Counted from the stretch's first letter, positions 8,514 through 17,108 are shown. The stretch: 64,000 bases of DNA from Streptomyces seoulensis (GCF_004328625.1 NZ_CP032229.1:5952001-6016000); one strand, 5' to 3'. Numbers and translations: made by a program. Notes: a model not told the origin generated them from the letters alone.

Positions 8514-9713
8514 ATGGCTGTCCTGACCGCATCCCCACCCGACGCCCTGTGGGCCACGTCGCTGCGCCGCTGGAACATGGTGTGCTGGGCGCTGTTCGGG
8601 GCGATGACCGTCGGCCTGGTGACGTCGGCCCCGCCGGGCGGGAGCAAGTACGCGGCCCTCGCCCTGCTCGGCAGCGTGATGCTCTGCTACGCGGTGCTCG
8701 ACCGCTTCCCGGCAAATCCCGTCGTCCGTCCACAGGTCTACCTCTGGGTCCTCGTACTTGCCCTGGGCGGCCTGGCCTACCTGGGCAGCAGTTACGCGGC
8801 GCTGTTCATGGTGACGCTCCCGCACTACTGGATGTTCGCGCGCACCCCGCGCGCCTCGATGGGCTTTCTCGGGTTCGCCACGGGTGCCACGCTCGCCGGA
8901 AGCCTGAGCCGGCAGGGCTGGTCGGCGGAGTTCTTCGGCGAGACCCTGGTGTCCACGCTGATCGTCGTCGCCGTCGGCGTACTGATCGGCCTGTGGGCGC
9001 ACTCGGTCGTGGCCCAGAGCAGTGAACGGGCCCGGCTGATCGAGGAACTGGAGCGGACCCAGGCACGGCTCTCCGAGGCGCACCAGCGGCAGGGCGCCGC
9101 CGACGAACGGGAACGTATCGCACGCGACATCCACGACACCCTCGCCCAGGGCTTCGCGTCGATCATCGTGCTCGCCGAGGCGGTAAGGGGCGGGCTGTCC
9201 GACGATCCGGCGCGCAGCGCCCGGCAGCTACGGTCGATCGAGTTCACCGCGCGGGAAAACCTGGCCGAGGCAAGGGAGTTGGTCGCATCGGCGCAGCCTC
9301 CGGGACCGGGCCGGGTCGATTCCGGCTCGGTGGCGCAGACCCTGCGCCGCACCCTGGCCCGCTTCGCGGAGGACACCCAGCTCACCGTGGACGCCGATCT
9401 GGCGGACCTCGACTGCGACCAGCAGACCCGGATCGCGCTGCTGCGCTGCACCCAGGAGTCGCTGGCCAACATACGCAAGCACGCGTGCGCGTCCACGGTC
9501 GGCGTGGTGCTGGCCCGGCGGCCGTACGGTGTGGAGTTGGAGATCACCGACGACGGGACCGGGTTCGTGGTGGGGGAGTCCAAGGGCTTCGGGCTCGACG
9601 GCATGCGCAACCGGCTGACGGAACTGGGCGGAAGGCTCACGGTGACGAGTTCGGTGGGCGACGGGACGCGAATCCTGGCGACGCTCCCGGTGCCGGACGG
9701 GGTGGGGGAATGA
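8514..9713 (+). CDS. Two-component sensor histidine kinase (HisKA_3 type)
   Basis: A 399-residue NarL-system kinase. The N-terminal half has about five hydrophobic helices (residues 20-160), so the sensor is embedded in the membrane. A short coiled coil (ERARLIEELERTQARLSEAH) leads to the dimerisation motif ERERIARDIHDTLAQGF, with the phosphorylated His at residue 207. The ATPase domain shows ESLANIRKHA (N box), ITDDGTGF (G1) and GFGLDGMRNRL. It starts 5 bp after the transporter stop, and its stop overlaps the response regulator start (ATGA), so translation is coupled. It probably senses an envelope signal that controls the MMPL exporter. Confidence 0.95.
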   Translation: MAVLTASPPDALWATSLRRWNMVCWALFGAMTVGLVTSAPPGGSKYAALALLGSVMLCYAVLDRFPANPVVRPQVYLWVLVLALGGLAYLGSSYAALFMVTLPHYWMFARTPRASMGFLGFATGATLAGSLSRQGWSAEFFGETLVSTLIVVAVGVLIGLWAHSVVAQSSERARLIEELERTQARLSEAHQRQGAADERERIARDIHDTLAQGFASIIVLAEAVRGGLSDDPARSARQLRSIEFTARENLAEARELVASAQPPGPGRVDSGSVAQTLRRTLARFAEDTQLTVDADLADLDCDQQTRIALLRCTQESLANIRKHACASTVGVVLARRPYGVELEITDDGTGFVVGESKGFGLDGMRNRLTELGGRLTVTSSVGDGTRILATLPVPDGVGE

Positions 9714-10354
9714 ACGGGAGTGGTCTGCGCGTCGTCGTGGTCGACGACCACACCGTGATGCGCGCCGGAGTCATCGCTCTCCTCGCCGACGAGGACACCA
9801 TCGAGATCGTCGGCGAGGCGGCGAACGGGCGTGCGGCGCTGGAACTCGTCGAGCGGCTCGACCCCGACCTGGCCCTGGTCGATCTGCGGATGCCCGTCCT
9901 GGACGGTGTGACGACTACGGCCGAGGTCGTCGCCAGGTTTCCGCGCACCCGTGTCCTGATCCTGACCACCTACGACACGGACGCCGAGATCGAACGAGCG
10001 GTCGAGGCCGGCGCCATCGGCTACCTGCTCAAGGACACCACGCGCGAACAACTCGTCGACGCCGTCCACGCCGCCGCACGCGGCGAGACGGTACTCGCTC
10101 CCCGCGTCGCCGCGAAACTCGTGGCGCGGATGCGCCGGCCGGCCCAGGAGCCCTTGACCGACCGCGAGACCGACGTCCTGGACGCGGTCGCCGACGGCCT
10201 CACCAACGCCGAGATCGGCAGACGCCTCGTCATCGCCGAGGCCACGGTAAAAACCCACCTCCTCCGCCTCTTCGCCAAGCTGGACGTGAACGACCGCACA
10301 AGAGCAGTCGTGGTAGCCCTGGAACGAGGACTCCTCCCGAGACCCCGGCCGTGA
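9710..10354 (+). CDS. LuxR/NarL-family response regulator
   Basis: A 214-residue cytoplasmic regulator. The receiver domain occupies residues 1-120, with acidic residues in VVVVDDHTVMR, the phospho-acceptor Asp at residue 58 in LVDLRMPVLDG, Thr in ILTTYD, and Lys in YLLKDTT. The GerE helix-turn-helix is at the C-terminus (LTDRETDVLDAVADGLTNAE, ATVKTHLLRLFAKL). It starts at an ATG inside the kinase stop codon, so the pair is translationally coupled. Likely targets include its own operon, where an 18-bp palindrome lies upstream of the transporter. It converges on the lipoprotein gene 24 bp away. Confidence 0.96.
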   Translation: MNGSGLRVVVVDDHTVMRAGVIALLADEDTIEIVGEAANGRAALELVERLDPDLALVDLRMPVLDGVTTTAEVVARFPRTRVLILTTYDTDAEIERAVEAGAIGYLLKDTTREQLVDAVHAAARGETVLAPRVAAKLVARMRRPAQEPLTDRETDVLDAVADGLTNAEIGRRLVIAEATVKTHLLRLFAKLDVNDRTRAVVVALERGLLPRPRP

Positions 10355-10378
10355 CCCGCATGACGCTCCGGCCGGCCG

Positions 10379-11023
10379 TCAGAGCGCGGCGGAAGGCGCG
10401 TCGCCGTTCTGGGCCTGTCGGGCCCGCTTGGCGAGCATCGTTGCCAGGTCCCGGGCACGGTCTTCGTTGACGGCGTCCTTGCTCTTCTCCATCGAATCCA
10501 CCATCGTCCACAGCAGCGTCGTACCGACCCGGGTCTGGGTCACGGTCCTGGGCTCGCCGTGGAAGCCGGGCGAGTCGAATCGGGCGTCGCGCCGCTCACC
10601 GATCCGGCCGAGGCTGAACGCCTTGCCCCGCTGTCCCGCTCTCTTGCCGTAGTGGTTCCAGAGCACGTCGTACGCCTCACGGGCGGCCTGCCCACTGTCG
10701 TAGGCGACGATCATGAAGGTGACCATGGCGGCGCTGTCGTCGCGTCTGAAGGTCGAGGCGCCGAAGAAGCGGGAGTTCTCGCAGCCCGCGTTGCCCTTGA
10801 TGGGGCAGGCTTGTGAACGGTAGAGCTTGTCCATCTCTACGGCTGCGGGGCGGGCGGACTCCTTCCAACCCGTCATGGCCCCGTCGTTCGGCAACGTTTC
10901 CCGTACCTGTTCCTTCGTGAGCGCCACCGCCTTGCCGTTCGCGCTGTCGATGTCGCCGCCGCCGGCGCAGCCCGCCAGCATCATGGCCGCCGCGATCGCC
11001 GCGAACCACCGGTCGGTCCTCAT
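10379..11023 (-). CDS. Hypothetical secreted lipoprotein
   Basis: A 214-residue protein with a lipoprotein signal: MRTDRW, a hydrophobic stretch (FAAIAAAMMLAGCAGG), and a lipobox cysteine near residue 19. The mature part is soluble and is an unrecognised family. The ATG at 11023 fits the signal peptide better than the upstream in-frame GTG/ATG. Two Cys residues (QACPIKGNAGCENS) may form a disulfide. A decayed copy of the central part lies at 30238-30390, so the family was once duplicated here. The function is unknown. Confidence 0.8.
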   Translation of the reverse strand: MRTDRWFAAIAAAMMLAGCAGGGDIDSANGKAVALTKEQVRETLPNDGAMTGWKESARPAAVEMDKLYRSQACPIKGNAGCENSRFFGASTFRRDDSAAMVTFMIVAYDSGQAAREAYDVLWNHYGKRAGQRGKAFSLGRIGERRDARFDSPGFHGEPRTVTQTRVGTTLLWTMVDSMEKSKDAVNEDRARDLATMLAKRARQAQNGDAPSAAL

Positions 11024-11135
11024 GAACACGTGATCACCCCTCAACTGGTGATCCTAGGGGGGCGTTCCCCGGACAGGAGCTGCTGCCCCAAGTCCCCAGT
11101 TGGGCAACGCACCGTAAGGGAAGGAGATCACCACG

Positions 11136-11273
11136 ATGACTACCGCAGTTACAGGGTCCTTGTCGGAGCGGTTGCCGGGGCCTTGGGGATGCTGGTGGTC
11201 GGGCGTCGCCGAAGCAGGAGGCGCCAGCTCGGTCAGCGAGGCCGGTAGGCGGTGGCCAGGACGGAGACGGTGA
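11136..11273 (+). CDS. Small ORF with a strong ribosome-binding site
   Basis: A 45-codon frame that starts at an ATG preceded by AAGGAG with 9-bp spacing, unusually good for this region. The peptide contains PWGCWWSG, with three Trp and one Cys close together, which resembles attenuator leader peptides. No amino-acid biosynthesis gene follows on this strand, and its end overlaps the antisense methyltransferase. It could also be the stump of a gene lost by deletion. The coding call is weak. Confidence 0.3.
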   Translation: MTTAVTGSLSERLPGPWGCWWSGVAEAGGASSVSEAGRRWPGRRR

Positions 11274-12450
11274 CCTGATCGGGCAGGGCTCCGCCGTCGG
11301 CGAGGTCTGCGCGGCTCACGTGGCGTGCACTCGGCGTCATCCCGATCAGATCCAGGATGTTCAGCTTGGTCAGGGGAACGCAGTACTCCACCTGCTGGGT
11401 GACGACGGCCTCGAAGAGGGGGTCGAGCGCTCGGTGCAGGCGCTGTTCCTTGGCCGGGTCGATCGTGACCATCGCAGGCATCTGGCCACGTAGCTCGGCC
11501 AAGTGCCGCCTAGGGGGTGTCTTGTCGATCACGCCGGGCTCGCGACGCCTGGCACCGCACCTCGCCGCGTTGTCGTCGGTCCCCGATGCTCCGCATCGAC
11601 TCCCTCCTCCGCCTTGCGATGCACGGCACCAGACGCCGCTCCCTGATCCGGCCTGATCGACAAGACACCCCCTAGGTCGTGTCCGGAAAGTGGCGCCGTC
11701 TGCCCGGAGGGCAGGGCTCGCGGCGTCTGGTGCGTGCGCTCGCAAGGCGGAGGGTCGCCCTCGTACTGGGCGTACGAGGGCGACCCCGACAACGCCGCTG
11801 GGGGTCCCCCCTGCTCGCAGAGCTTGGGGGAGCGTGCCAGGCGTCGCGAGCCAGGCGGGACTTTCCGGACACGGCCTAGTGGGACGGATCACGATCAGGC
11901 GGCCGGTCGGGCGCAGAACGCGGTGGAACTCGGTCGGATTGCGTGGGGCGAAGACGTTCAGCACGACATCGGCCGCCCCGTCGGCCAGTGGGAAGGGACG
12001 GAAGACGTCCCAGGCCACTGCGGCAGCCCGGTCGTGTGCACGGGCTGCCGAGCGCAGTGCCCGCACCGATGTCTCCAGCCCCAGACCACGGGTAGAAGGC
12101 AGTCGGTCGAGTACGCCGGCCAGGTGGTAGCCCGTGCCGCACCCCGCATCCACCACTGTGCCCTGACCGGGGACGGCGTCGACCGCCAGGCGGACGCCGA
12201 CTTCGCGGAGGGGCTCGTAGGCGCCGGTGGACAGAAAACGGTCCCGGGCCTGGACCATGGCCGCGTCGTCACCGCTGGTGGCGCGGGCGCCCGTCAGCAG
12301 ACCGGCATAGCCGTGCCGGGCGATGTCGAAGGTGTGACCCACCGGGCAGCGCAGTGCACCGCGGTCGGGGTGCAGGCGCCGCGTACGGCACGTCGGGCAA
12401 CGCAGCAGGTCGAGGGACAGATCGAGGGCAGGGGGAAGCGACACGGGCAC
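11233..12450 (-). CDS. 23S rRNA (guanine-N1)-methyltransferase, interrupted by in-frame MITEs
   Basis: A SAM-dependent RlmA/TlrB-type methyltransferase, a family that methylates G745/G748 of 23S rRNA; some members confer macrolide resistance. The N-terminal zinc finger is visible as RCPTCRTRRLHPD and ALRCPVGHTFDIARHGY. SAM motif I is VVDAGCGTGYHLAG and motif IV is VLNVFAPRNPTEF. After GRLIVIRPT, 122 foreign codons are inserted (two MITEs), and then the native RRHLAELRG C-terminal part resumes in the same frame. The full frame is 405 residues, and without the insert it is 283, the normal family length. The GTG start at 12450 has AGGAG 6 bp upstream. The fold is probably damaged, but the frame is open throughout. 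Confidence 0.85.
   Translation of the reverse strand: MPVSLPPALDLSLDLLRCPTCRTRRLHPDRGALRCPVGHTFDIARHGYAGLLTGARATSGDDAAMVQARDRFLSTGAYEPLREVGVRLAVDAVPGQGTVVDAGCGTGYHLAGVLDRLPSTRGLGLETSVRALRSAARAHDRAAAVAWDVFRPFPLADGAADVVLNVFAPRNPTEFHRVLRPTGRLIVIRPTRPCPESPAWLATPGTLPQALRAGGTPSGVVGVALVRPVRGRPSALRAHAPDAASPALRADGATFRTRPRGCLVDQAGSGSGVWCRASQGGGGSRCGASGTDDNAARCGARRREPGVIDKTPPRRHLAELRGQMPAMVTIDPAKEQRLHRALDPLFEAVVTQQVEYCVPLTKLNILDLIGMTPSARHVSRADLADGGALPDQVTVSVLATAYRPR
11510..11675. mobile_element. MITE A (162 bp plus duplicated CTAG)
   Basis: A non-coding miniature element with perfect 22-bp terminal inverted repeats; both ends read CTAGGGGGTGTCTTGTCGAT inward. CTAG occurs at both ends (11510-11513 and 11672-11675) and probably includes the target duplication. 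One copy plus the unique part is 162 bp, a multiple of three. It carries no transposase and shares a subterminal motif (CTCGCGACGCCTGGCA) with the neighbouring MITE B, so the two are related. Mobilisation in trans is inferred. Confidence 0.8.
11672..11879. mobile_element. MITE B (204 bp plus duplicated CTAG)
   Basis: A second miniature element immediately adjacent to MITE A and sharing its CTAG. The ends are CTAGGTCGTGTCCGGAAAGT and, inverted on the right, CTAGGCCGTGTCCGGAAAGT (19 of 20 match). The subterminal GGCTCGCGACGCCTGGCAC on the right matches MITE A. Its unit length of 204 bp is a multiple of three and keeps the host frame open on the minus strand. It carries no transposase. Confidence 0.8.
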
Positions 12451-12842
12451 GAGGCACTCCTGGCAAGGGGTGAAGGGAAGGGATCGTGCCTGAGGGGTCA
12501 GCGCCGCACTGCCTCGGAAAGGAACGGGCAGCATCGGGACGTGACTCGCGCAGCAGGTACACCAAGGAGGGCGACGCCGTCCGGCATCGCCCTCAGCGCT
12601 TTCCCATCACAGGAAGCAGCAGTGCGGGGTGCTCATGAATGCCACGTCATGAGTCTACGAGCATGGCGGGGAACCTCACGCCCGGTGGTCAAGAAGACGC
12701 TCCCTTTCGCAATGAGGCGGTCCGACGCGCCGTGGGTGAATCGGTCCGCGGTCAGGCGGGTTGAGGGGCGTCGGTGGCGTGCGGAGGCTGGGCATGATTG
12801 TCTAGCGACAACTAATTGTCCCCGCGGCCCAGAAGGAGGAGT
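12451..12842. promoter_or_regulatory. Intergenic region with a MarR-like inverted repeat
   Basis: A 392-bp gap between the divergent methyltransferase and STAS genes. TTGTC-TAGC-GACAA at 12798-12811 is an inverted repeat of the kind bound by MarR-type regulators, and a further half-site ATTGTC occurs at 12815-12820. It lies 30 bp upstream of the STAS gene. No marR gene is nearby, so the assignment is speculative. Nothing else was recognised. Confidence 0.35.
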
Positions 12843-13205
12843 GTGCGTCCTTCGGTGTGGGCTTTCAGTCATGCGGCGAGGGCGCTCGCGGCTCCTGTGG
12901 GGGCGCTGTGGGGGGTCAGGCTGTGGGGGGACTTCGACGCCGAGTCGATCCACGTCGTCGAGCGGGTCACCTACGAGGTGCTGCACAGCAGCCTCGCGCC
13001 CGTGGTGTTCGACCTGCGGCACGTGACCTTCGCCAACACGGCGCTGCTGAACCATCTGATCGCGCTCCGTCGGCACCGGCGCGTCGGCCTCATCGGGGCC
13101 GACCGTCTGATGCGGCTGATGATCGAGGTGAGCGGGGCCGAGCTTCCCGTCTTTCCCGACCTGGCCGCCGCCCTCTCCGCCCTGTCGGCGGACGACACGC
13201 CCTAG
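12843..13205 (+). CDS. STAS-domain protein, anti-sigma-factor-antagonist-like
   Basis: About 120 residues forming one STAS domain: ALWGVRLWGDFDAESIH (first strand), APVVFDLRHVTFANTALLNH (central strand and phospho-loop), and RVGLIGADRLMRLM. In SpoIIAA/RsbV proteins the loop carries DSSGL; here it is FANTALLN, where Thr may take the place of the phospho-Ser. Such proteins free SigB-type sigma factors by binding anti-sigma kinases, and a SigB-like factor lies at 3.4 kb. The start is uncertain: the GTG at 12843 follows AAGGAGG by only 3 bp, while the GTG at 12855 (15 bp) and the TTG at 12816 are alternatives. Confidence 0.75.
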   Translation: MRPSVWAFSHAARALAAPVGALWGVRLWGDFDAESIHVVERVTYEVLHSSLAPVVFDLRHVTFANTALLNHLIALRRHRRVGLIGADRLMRLMIEVSGAELPVFPDLAAALSALSADDTP

Positions 13206-13615
13206 CGGTGCTGCCACCGGGCGAGGGACCGGTCCCGGTACCCAGAGGTGTTGATGTTGTTGGTGATGTCGCCGACGCTGAAGTCGATCAGTCCGCCGCA
13301 GGCGAGTAGGCAGAAGCCCGGTGTGGTGCCCGCGGTGGTGAAGGTGGCCGTGTAGCCGGCCTGCCCGTTGGCGTTCACCGCCACGGTGTCGAGCAGGTCG
13401 CCGCCGTCGAAGAAGGTGACGCCGAGACCGCCGGTGGGATCGGCGGGGCAGTCGACCGTGGCCAGAAGCTGTACGGGGTTGTTCACCGTGGTCGACTGCG
13501 GGCTGGCCGTCACGGTGGTGCTCGACGGTACGGCCCAGGCGGGTGAGGCGAGCCCCAGTACGGCGGTCAGGGCGGCCGCGACGGTCAGTCTCGCTTTGCG
13601 TGGCGTGAAGTGCAC
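13202..13615 (-). CDS. Secreted Ig-like domain protein
   Basis: A 137-residue exported protein. The signal peptide has KAR basic residues, a hydrophobic core and an AWA cleavage site (ASPAWA, about residue 28). The mature part begins PSSTTVTASPQSTTVNNPVQ and follows the bacterial Ig-like (Big_5) pattern, with GLGVTFFDGGDLLDTVAV and GYTATFTTAG. Two Cys pairs (VDCPAD; CLLACGG) are visible. The GTG at 13615 has AAGGAA 8 bp upstream. It overlaps the convergent STAS stop by 4 bp. It is one of three adjacent secreted Ig/IPT-type genes, probably surface-associated, with no known ligand. Confidence 0.8.
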   Translation of the reverse strand: MHFTPRKARLTVAAALTAVLGLASPAWAVPSSTTVTASPQSTTVNNPVQLLATVDCPADPTGGLGVTFFDGGDLLDTVAVNANGQAGYTATFTTAGTTPGFCLLACGGLIDFSVGDITNNINTSGYRDRSLARWQHR

Positions 13616-13776
13616 CGGTTCGGTTCCTTGTTCGCTTCCCGGCCCGCTGGGAGCGGGTGCCGTGGGGAGCCTCACGCTAGGGCGGTCGCTTCCGTCCCCC
13701 GGGACATGGCGCCAGAAGCAGCCTGGTTGGATCAGCCGACTGCGCCGCTCGCCGGGCGATCGGGTGAGCGGCTGCG

Positions 13777-14793
13777 TCAGATGCCGGGCGCGGCGGTGCG
13801 TGTGTAGGGCAGCCCGGAGCTGGTACCGCCCGCGGTGGTGACGGTCACGGTGACCGGGCCCGGGGCGCCCGCGGGCGCGACGGCGGTGATCTTCGTGTCC
13901 GACACCACGGTGAAGGGGACGGCCGAACATCCGAACGTGACGGCCGTGGCGGTGGCCAGGTTGGTGCCGGTGAGGGTCACCACCGTGCCCGCGGACGCCG
14001 GTCCAGCGCTGGGTACCAATGCCGTCAGCGTGGGCGGGACGACGTAGACGAAGGCCAGGGGGTTGCTCGTACCGCCCGGCGTGACCACCGTGATGGGCAC
14101 GCTGCCCGTCCCCGGCGGGGCGGACGCCGTGATCTGCGTCGCCGACACCACGGTGTACGAGGCGGCGTTGGCGGCCCCGAAGAGGACGGCGCCGGCGTTG
14201 AGCAGGTTGCTCCCGGTCAGGGTGACCACGGTGCCACCGGCCGTCGGGCCCTGTACGGGGTCGGCGCTCTGGAGCACGGGCGGCGCGGCGTAGAAGAAGA
14301 ACGCGTCCGGCGCGCTGGTGCCTCCCGGGGTGGTCACCCGCACCTCGGCCGCCCCGGGGATTCCGGAGGGCGTGACGGCGGTGATCCGGGTCGCCGAGTT
14401 CACCAGGAACTACGTGGCCGGAACCCCCGCGAAGGTGACCGCCGTGGCCCCGGTGAATCCGGTCCCCGTCAGGACGACACCGGTGCCGCCCGCCGTCGGG
14501 CCGTTGGCGGGCGAGACTCCGGTGACCTGGGGCACCTGCGCCACCACGTAGGTGAATGTCACCGAGTTGCTGTTCCCGGTCGGATGGACGACCGTCACGG
14601 CCGTCGCTCCGGCGGCACGGGGCGGGCTGACGGCGGTGATCCGGGTGGCCGAATTGACGGTGAAAGATGTGGCGTTGGTGCTGCCGAAACGTACGGCGGT
14701 GCTCCCGGTCATCCCCGTGCCGGTGAGGGTGACGGTCGTACCCCCGGTGGTGGGCCCCTGTGTGGGATTGATGGTGTTGATCGTGGGCGGCAT
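13777..14793 (-). pseudogene. IPT/TIG-repeat protein broken by an amber codon
   Basis: One continuous frame of 339 codons encoding about four IPT/TIG (Ig-like) repeats, each with the pattern GPTAGGTVVTLTG ... AVTFG ... ITAVSPPG ... GTSNPLAFVY. Codon 128 (14410-14412) is TAG. The first repeat reads ATSFTVNSATRITAV and the interrupted repeat reads AT, stop, FLVNSATRITAV, so a Ser codon has become amber. The ATG at 14793 has GGAG 8 bp upstream. No signal peptide is visible, yet similar Streptomyces proteins are abundant and cell-surface related. It could be a true nonsense mutation, readthrough, or a sequencing error. Confidence 0.75.
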
Positions 14794-14837
14794 GAGGATG
14801 CTCCAATGGCAGCCTGGGCGAAGCCCGGGGCGACGGG

Positions 14838-14867
14838 GCTGCCGCCCGGTCCGGACCGGGCGGCAGC
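14838..14867 (-). terminator. Perfect 30-bp hairpin terminator
   Basis: GCTGCCGCCCGGTCC and its exact reverse complement form a 30-bp palindrome 10 bp after the stop of the minus-strand IPT fragment at 14878. The position fits a terminator without a U tract, which is common in Streptomyces. Confidence 0.7.
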
Positions 14868-14877
14868 TGGGGGTGGG

Positions 14878-15225
14878 TCAGATACCGGGTCCGGCGACGT
14901 AGGTGAAGGCGTCGGCGGCCGTGTCGGAACCGGCCGCGTTGGTCACCACCACGTCGACCGGACCGGCGGCACCGGGCGGGGTCACCGCCGAGACCGTGGT
15001 GCTGTTCACCACGGAGAACGGCGCCGGGGTGCCGTCGAAGGTGACGGACTCGGTGGTGTCGAGGTTGGTGCCGGTGATGGTCACACCCGTACCGCCCGAG
15101 GGCGGCCCGGAGGCGGGCGCGACCGTGGTCACGGTGGGGGCGTCCACGTAGGTGTAGGACAGGCCGTTGTTCGTCCCGCCCGCCGTGGTCACGCTCACCC
15201 CCACCGGGCCGGCCGCCGCGCCCGC
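14878..15225 (-). pseudogene. IPT/TIG-repeat protein, 5' end deleted
   Basis: The last 115 residues of a second IPT/TIG protein: VSVTTAGGTNNGLSYTYV, then a complete repeat from TVTTVAPASGPPSGGTGVTI to GSDTAADAFTYVAGPGI. Upstream of about 15225 the minus-strand frame has no IPT pattern. On the opposite strand the end of a carrier-protein domain begins at exactly that point, so the 5' part was removed by a deletion. It is a tandem paralogue of the amber-containing gene downstream, separated by a hairpin terminator. Confidence 0.75.
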
Positions 15226-15324
15226 CTGGCGAGCAACTTCGTCTGGCAGCACCCGACCATCGCGTCCCTGGCCACCGCCCTGGCGGCGCGCATGGGCCTC
15301 GCCCTGCGGGAGGAGGCGAGCTGA
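15226..15324 (+). pseudogene. C-terminal stub of an acyl/peptidyl carrier protein domain
   Basis: Thirty-two codons and a stop: ASNFVWQHPTIASLATAL followed by AARMGLALREEAS. The HPTIASLA motif is the helix-4 signature of phosphopantetheine carrier domains at the end of PKS/NRPS modules. The rest of the gene, including the serine attachment site, is missing. The stub abuts the truncated IPT gene at 15225, so the two are halves of one deletion junction. A biosynthetic gene cluster probably once lay here. Confidence 0.6.
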
Positions 15325-15847
<523 letters not shown>

Positions 15848-15860
15848 CCGGGCGTCCGGC

Positions 15861-15892
15861 CGCAGGCCCCGGATCACGCTCCGGGGCCTGCG
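15861..15892 (+). terminator. Hairpin terminator of the cold-shock gene
   Basis: CGCAGGCCCCGG, an 8-base loop, and the exact complement CCGGGGCCTGCG form a 12-bp GC stem 13 bp after the csp stop codon. Confidence 0.85.
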
Positions 15893-16038
15893 CCGCCGGC
15901 CGGACACGATCGGGTGAGTGACCGCGCGCGTCCCGTCGGTTCACCCGGATGGCAGCGCCTGCATGCCGAGGCGGAGGGGCTGCACCAGTGTGATGCTCTC
16001 AGGCTGTCACTGCGGCGGCCTGCCGTCGAAGGAGCGTC

Positions 16039-16899
16039 ATGCGAACATCCGGTAAGTCACGGCGTCGCGTCCACGCACTCCGCTGGGGTGCGGGCGCACT
16101 GGTCCTGTCGGGCACCGTCTCGGTGGTCGCGGCCATGGGGGCGTACGCGGGCGGACCGCCCAGCGGGCCCAGCGGGGAGAAGCCGACGATCGTGCTCGTG
16201 CACGGCGCCTTCGCCGACGCCTCCAGTTGGAACGGCGTGGTGGGCGCGCTGCAGAAGAACGGCTACAAGGTGGTCGCGGCGGCCAACCCGCTCCGTGGCA
16301 TACCCCAGGACTCGACCTACGTGGCGAGCCTCCTGAAGAGCATCAAGGGGCCGATCATCCTCGCCGGCCACTCCTACGGCGGCGAGGTCATCTCCCAGGC
16401 CGCGGCGGGGAACAGCAACGTCAAGGCGCTGGTGTACATCAACGCGATCATGCCCGACGTCGGCGAGTCCTTCTCCAGCCTCTCGGCGAAGTTCCCGGCC
16501 CCGCCCCTCACGACGGCGCTCGACCAGGTGCCCTTCCGCAACGGCGACGGCACCGGCGGCACGGATGTCTACGTCCAGACCGACAAGCTCCGCCAGGTCT
16601 TCGCCCAGGACCTCCCCGTCACGCAGACCGACCTGCTCGGCGCCACCCAACGGCCCCTCGCCCTCTCCGCCTTCAACGACAAGCTCACGGCCGCGGCCTG
16701 GCACGACAAGCCCGTCTACGTCCTGGTGGGCAAGCAGGACAGGTCCATCGACCCCGGGCTGGAACGCTACGAGGCGAAGCGCGCCAAGGCCCGCAAGACG
16801 GTCGAGATCAACTCCTCCCACGTCTCCCTGATCTCCCACCCCCAGGCGGTGAAGGACCTCATCGTCAACGCGGCGGAGGACTACCAGTGGAACAGGTAG
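16039..16899 (+). CDS. Secreted alpha/beta hydrolase
   Basis: A 286-residue esterase-like hydrolase. The N-terminus is a signal peptide (RRRVHALRWGAGALVLSG, cleavage near AYA-GG). The oxyanion HG is in IVLVHGAFADASSW, the nucleophile Ser is in LAGHSYGGEV, and the acid Asp is probably in VGKQDRSIDP. The catalytic His is in NSSHVSLISHP. The triad is complete and the fold resembles the EstC/pyrethroid hydrolase group. It has its own promoter region. The substrate is unknown; small esters are likely. Confidence 0.93.
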   Translation: MRTSGKSRRRVHALRWGAGALVLSGTVSVVAAMGAYAGGPPSGPSGEKPTIVLVHGAFADASSWNGVVGALQKNGYKVVAAANPLRGIPQDSTYVASLLKSIKGPIILAGHSYGGEVISQAAAGNSNVKALVYINAIMPDVGESFSSLSAKFPAPPLTTALDQVPFRNGDGTGGTDVYVQTDKLRQVFAQDLPVTQTDLLGATQRPLALSAFNDKLTAAAWHDKPVYVLVGKQDRSIDPGLERYEAKRAKARKTVEINSSHVSLISHPQAVKDLIVNAAEDYQWNR

Positions 16900-17108
16900 G
16901 GAGCGTTGGGGCGCGCCGCTGCGTGATCGGCACCAGGTGAGCCGGTCGGTGAATGCGGGGCCGCGATGCCGTGTGGATTTCTCCCGAACGGATATGCGTA
17001 TGTCGCCGGTCGTCCTTGCGGAGTGACCGGCGACAGTCCCGGCGGAAACCTCTTGGGGTCCACCTCGGGTTCGTCCAGAGCACTCGTCGAAAGCAAAGGA
17101 AGCACACC

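Noticed and set aside
12450..12534. Upstream extension of the methyltransferase
   Set aside because: The GTG at 12450 has AGGAG at 6 bp and begins the conserved region. The 28 upstream codons are not conserved in the family pattern.
14584..15324. Plus-strand 246-codon frame ending in the carrier-domain stub
   Set aside because: Only the last 32 codons resemble a protein family. The rest is antisense to IPT repeats, so only the stub is annotated.
15226..15324. Active PKS/NRPS cluster
   Set aside because: Only a 32-codon carrier stub exists, with no ketosynthase, adenylation or other module in the window.
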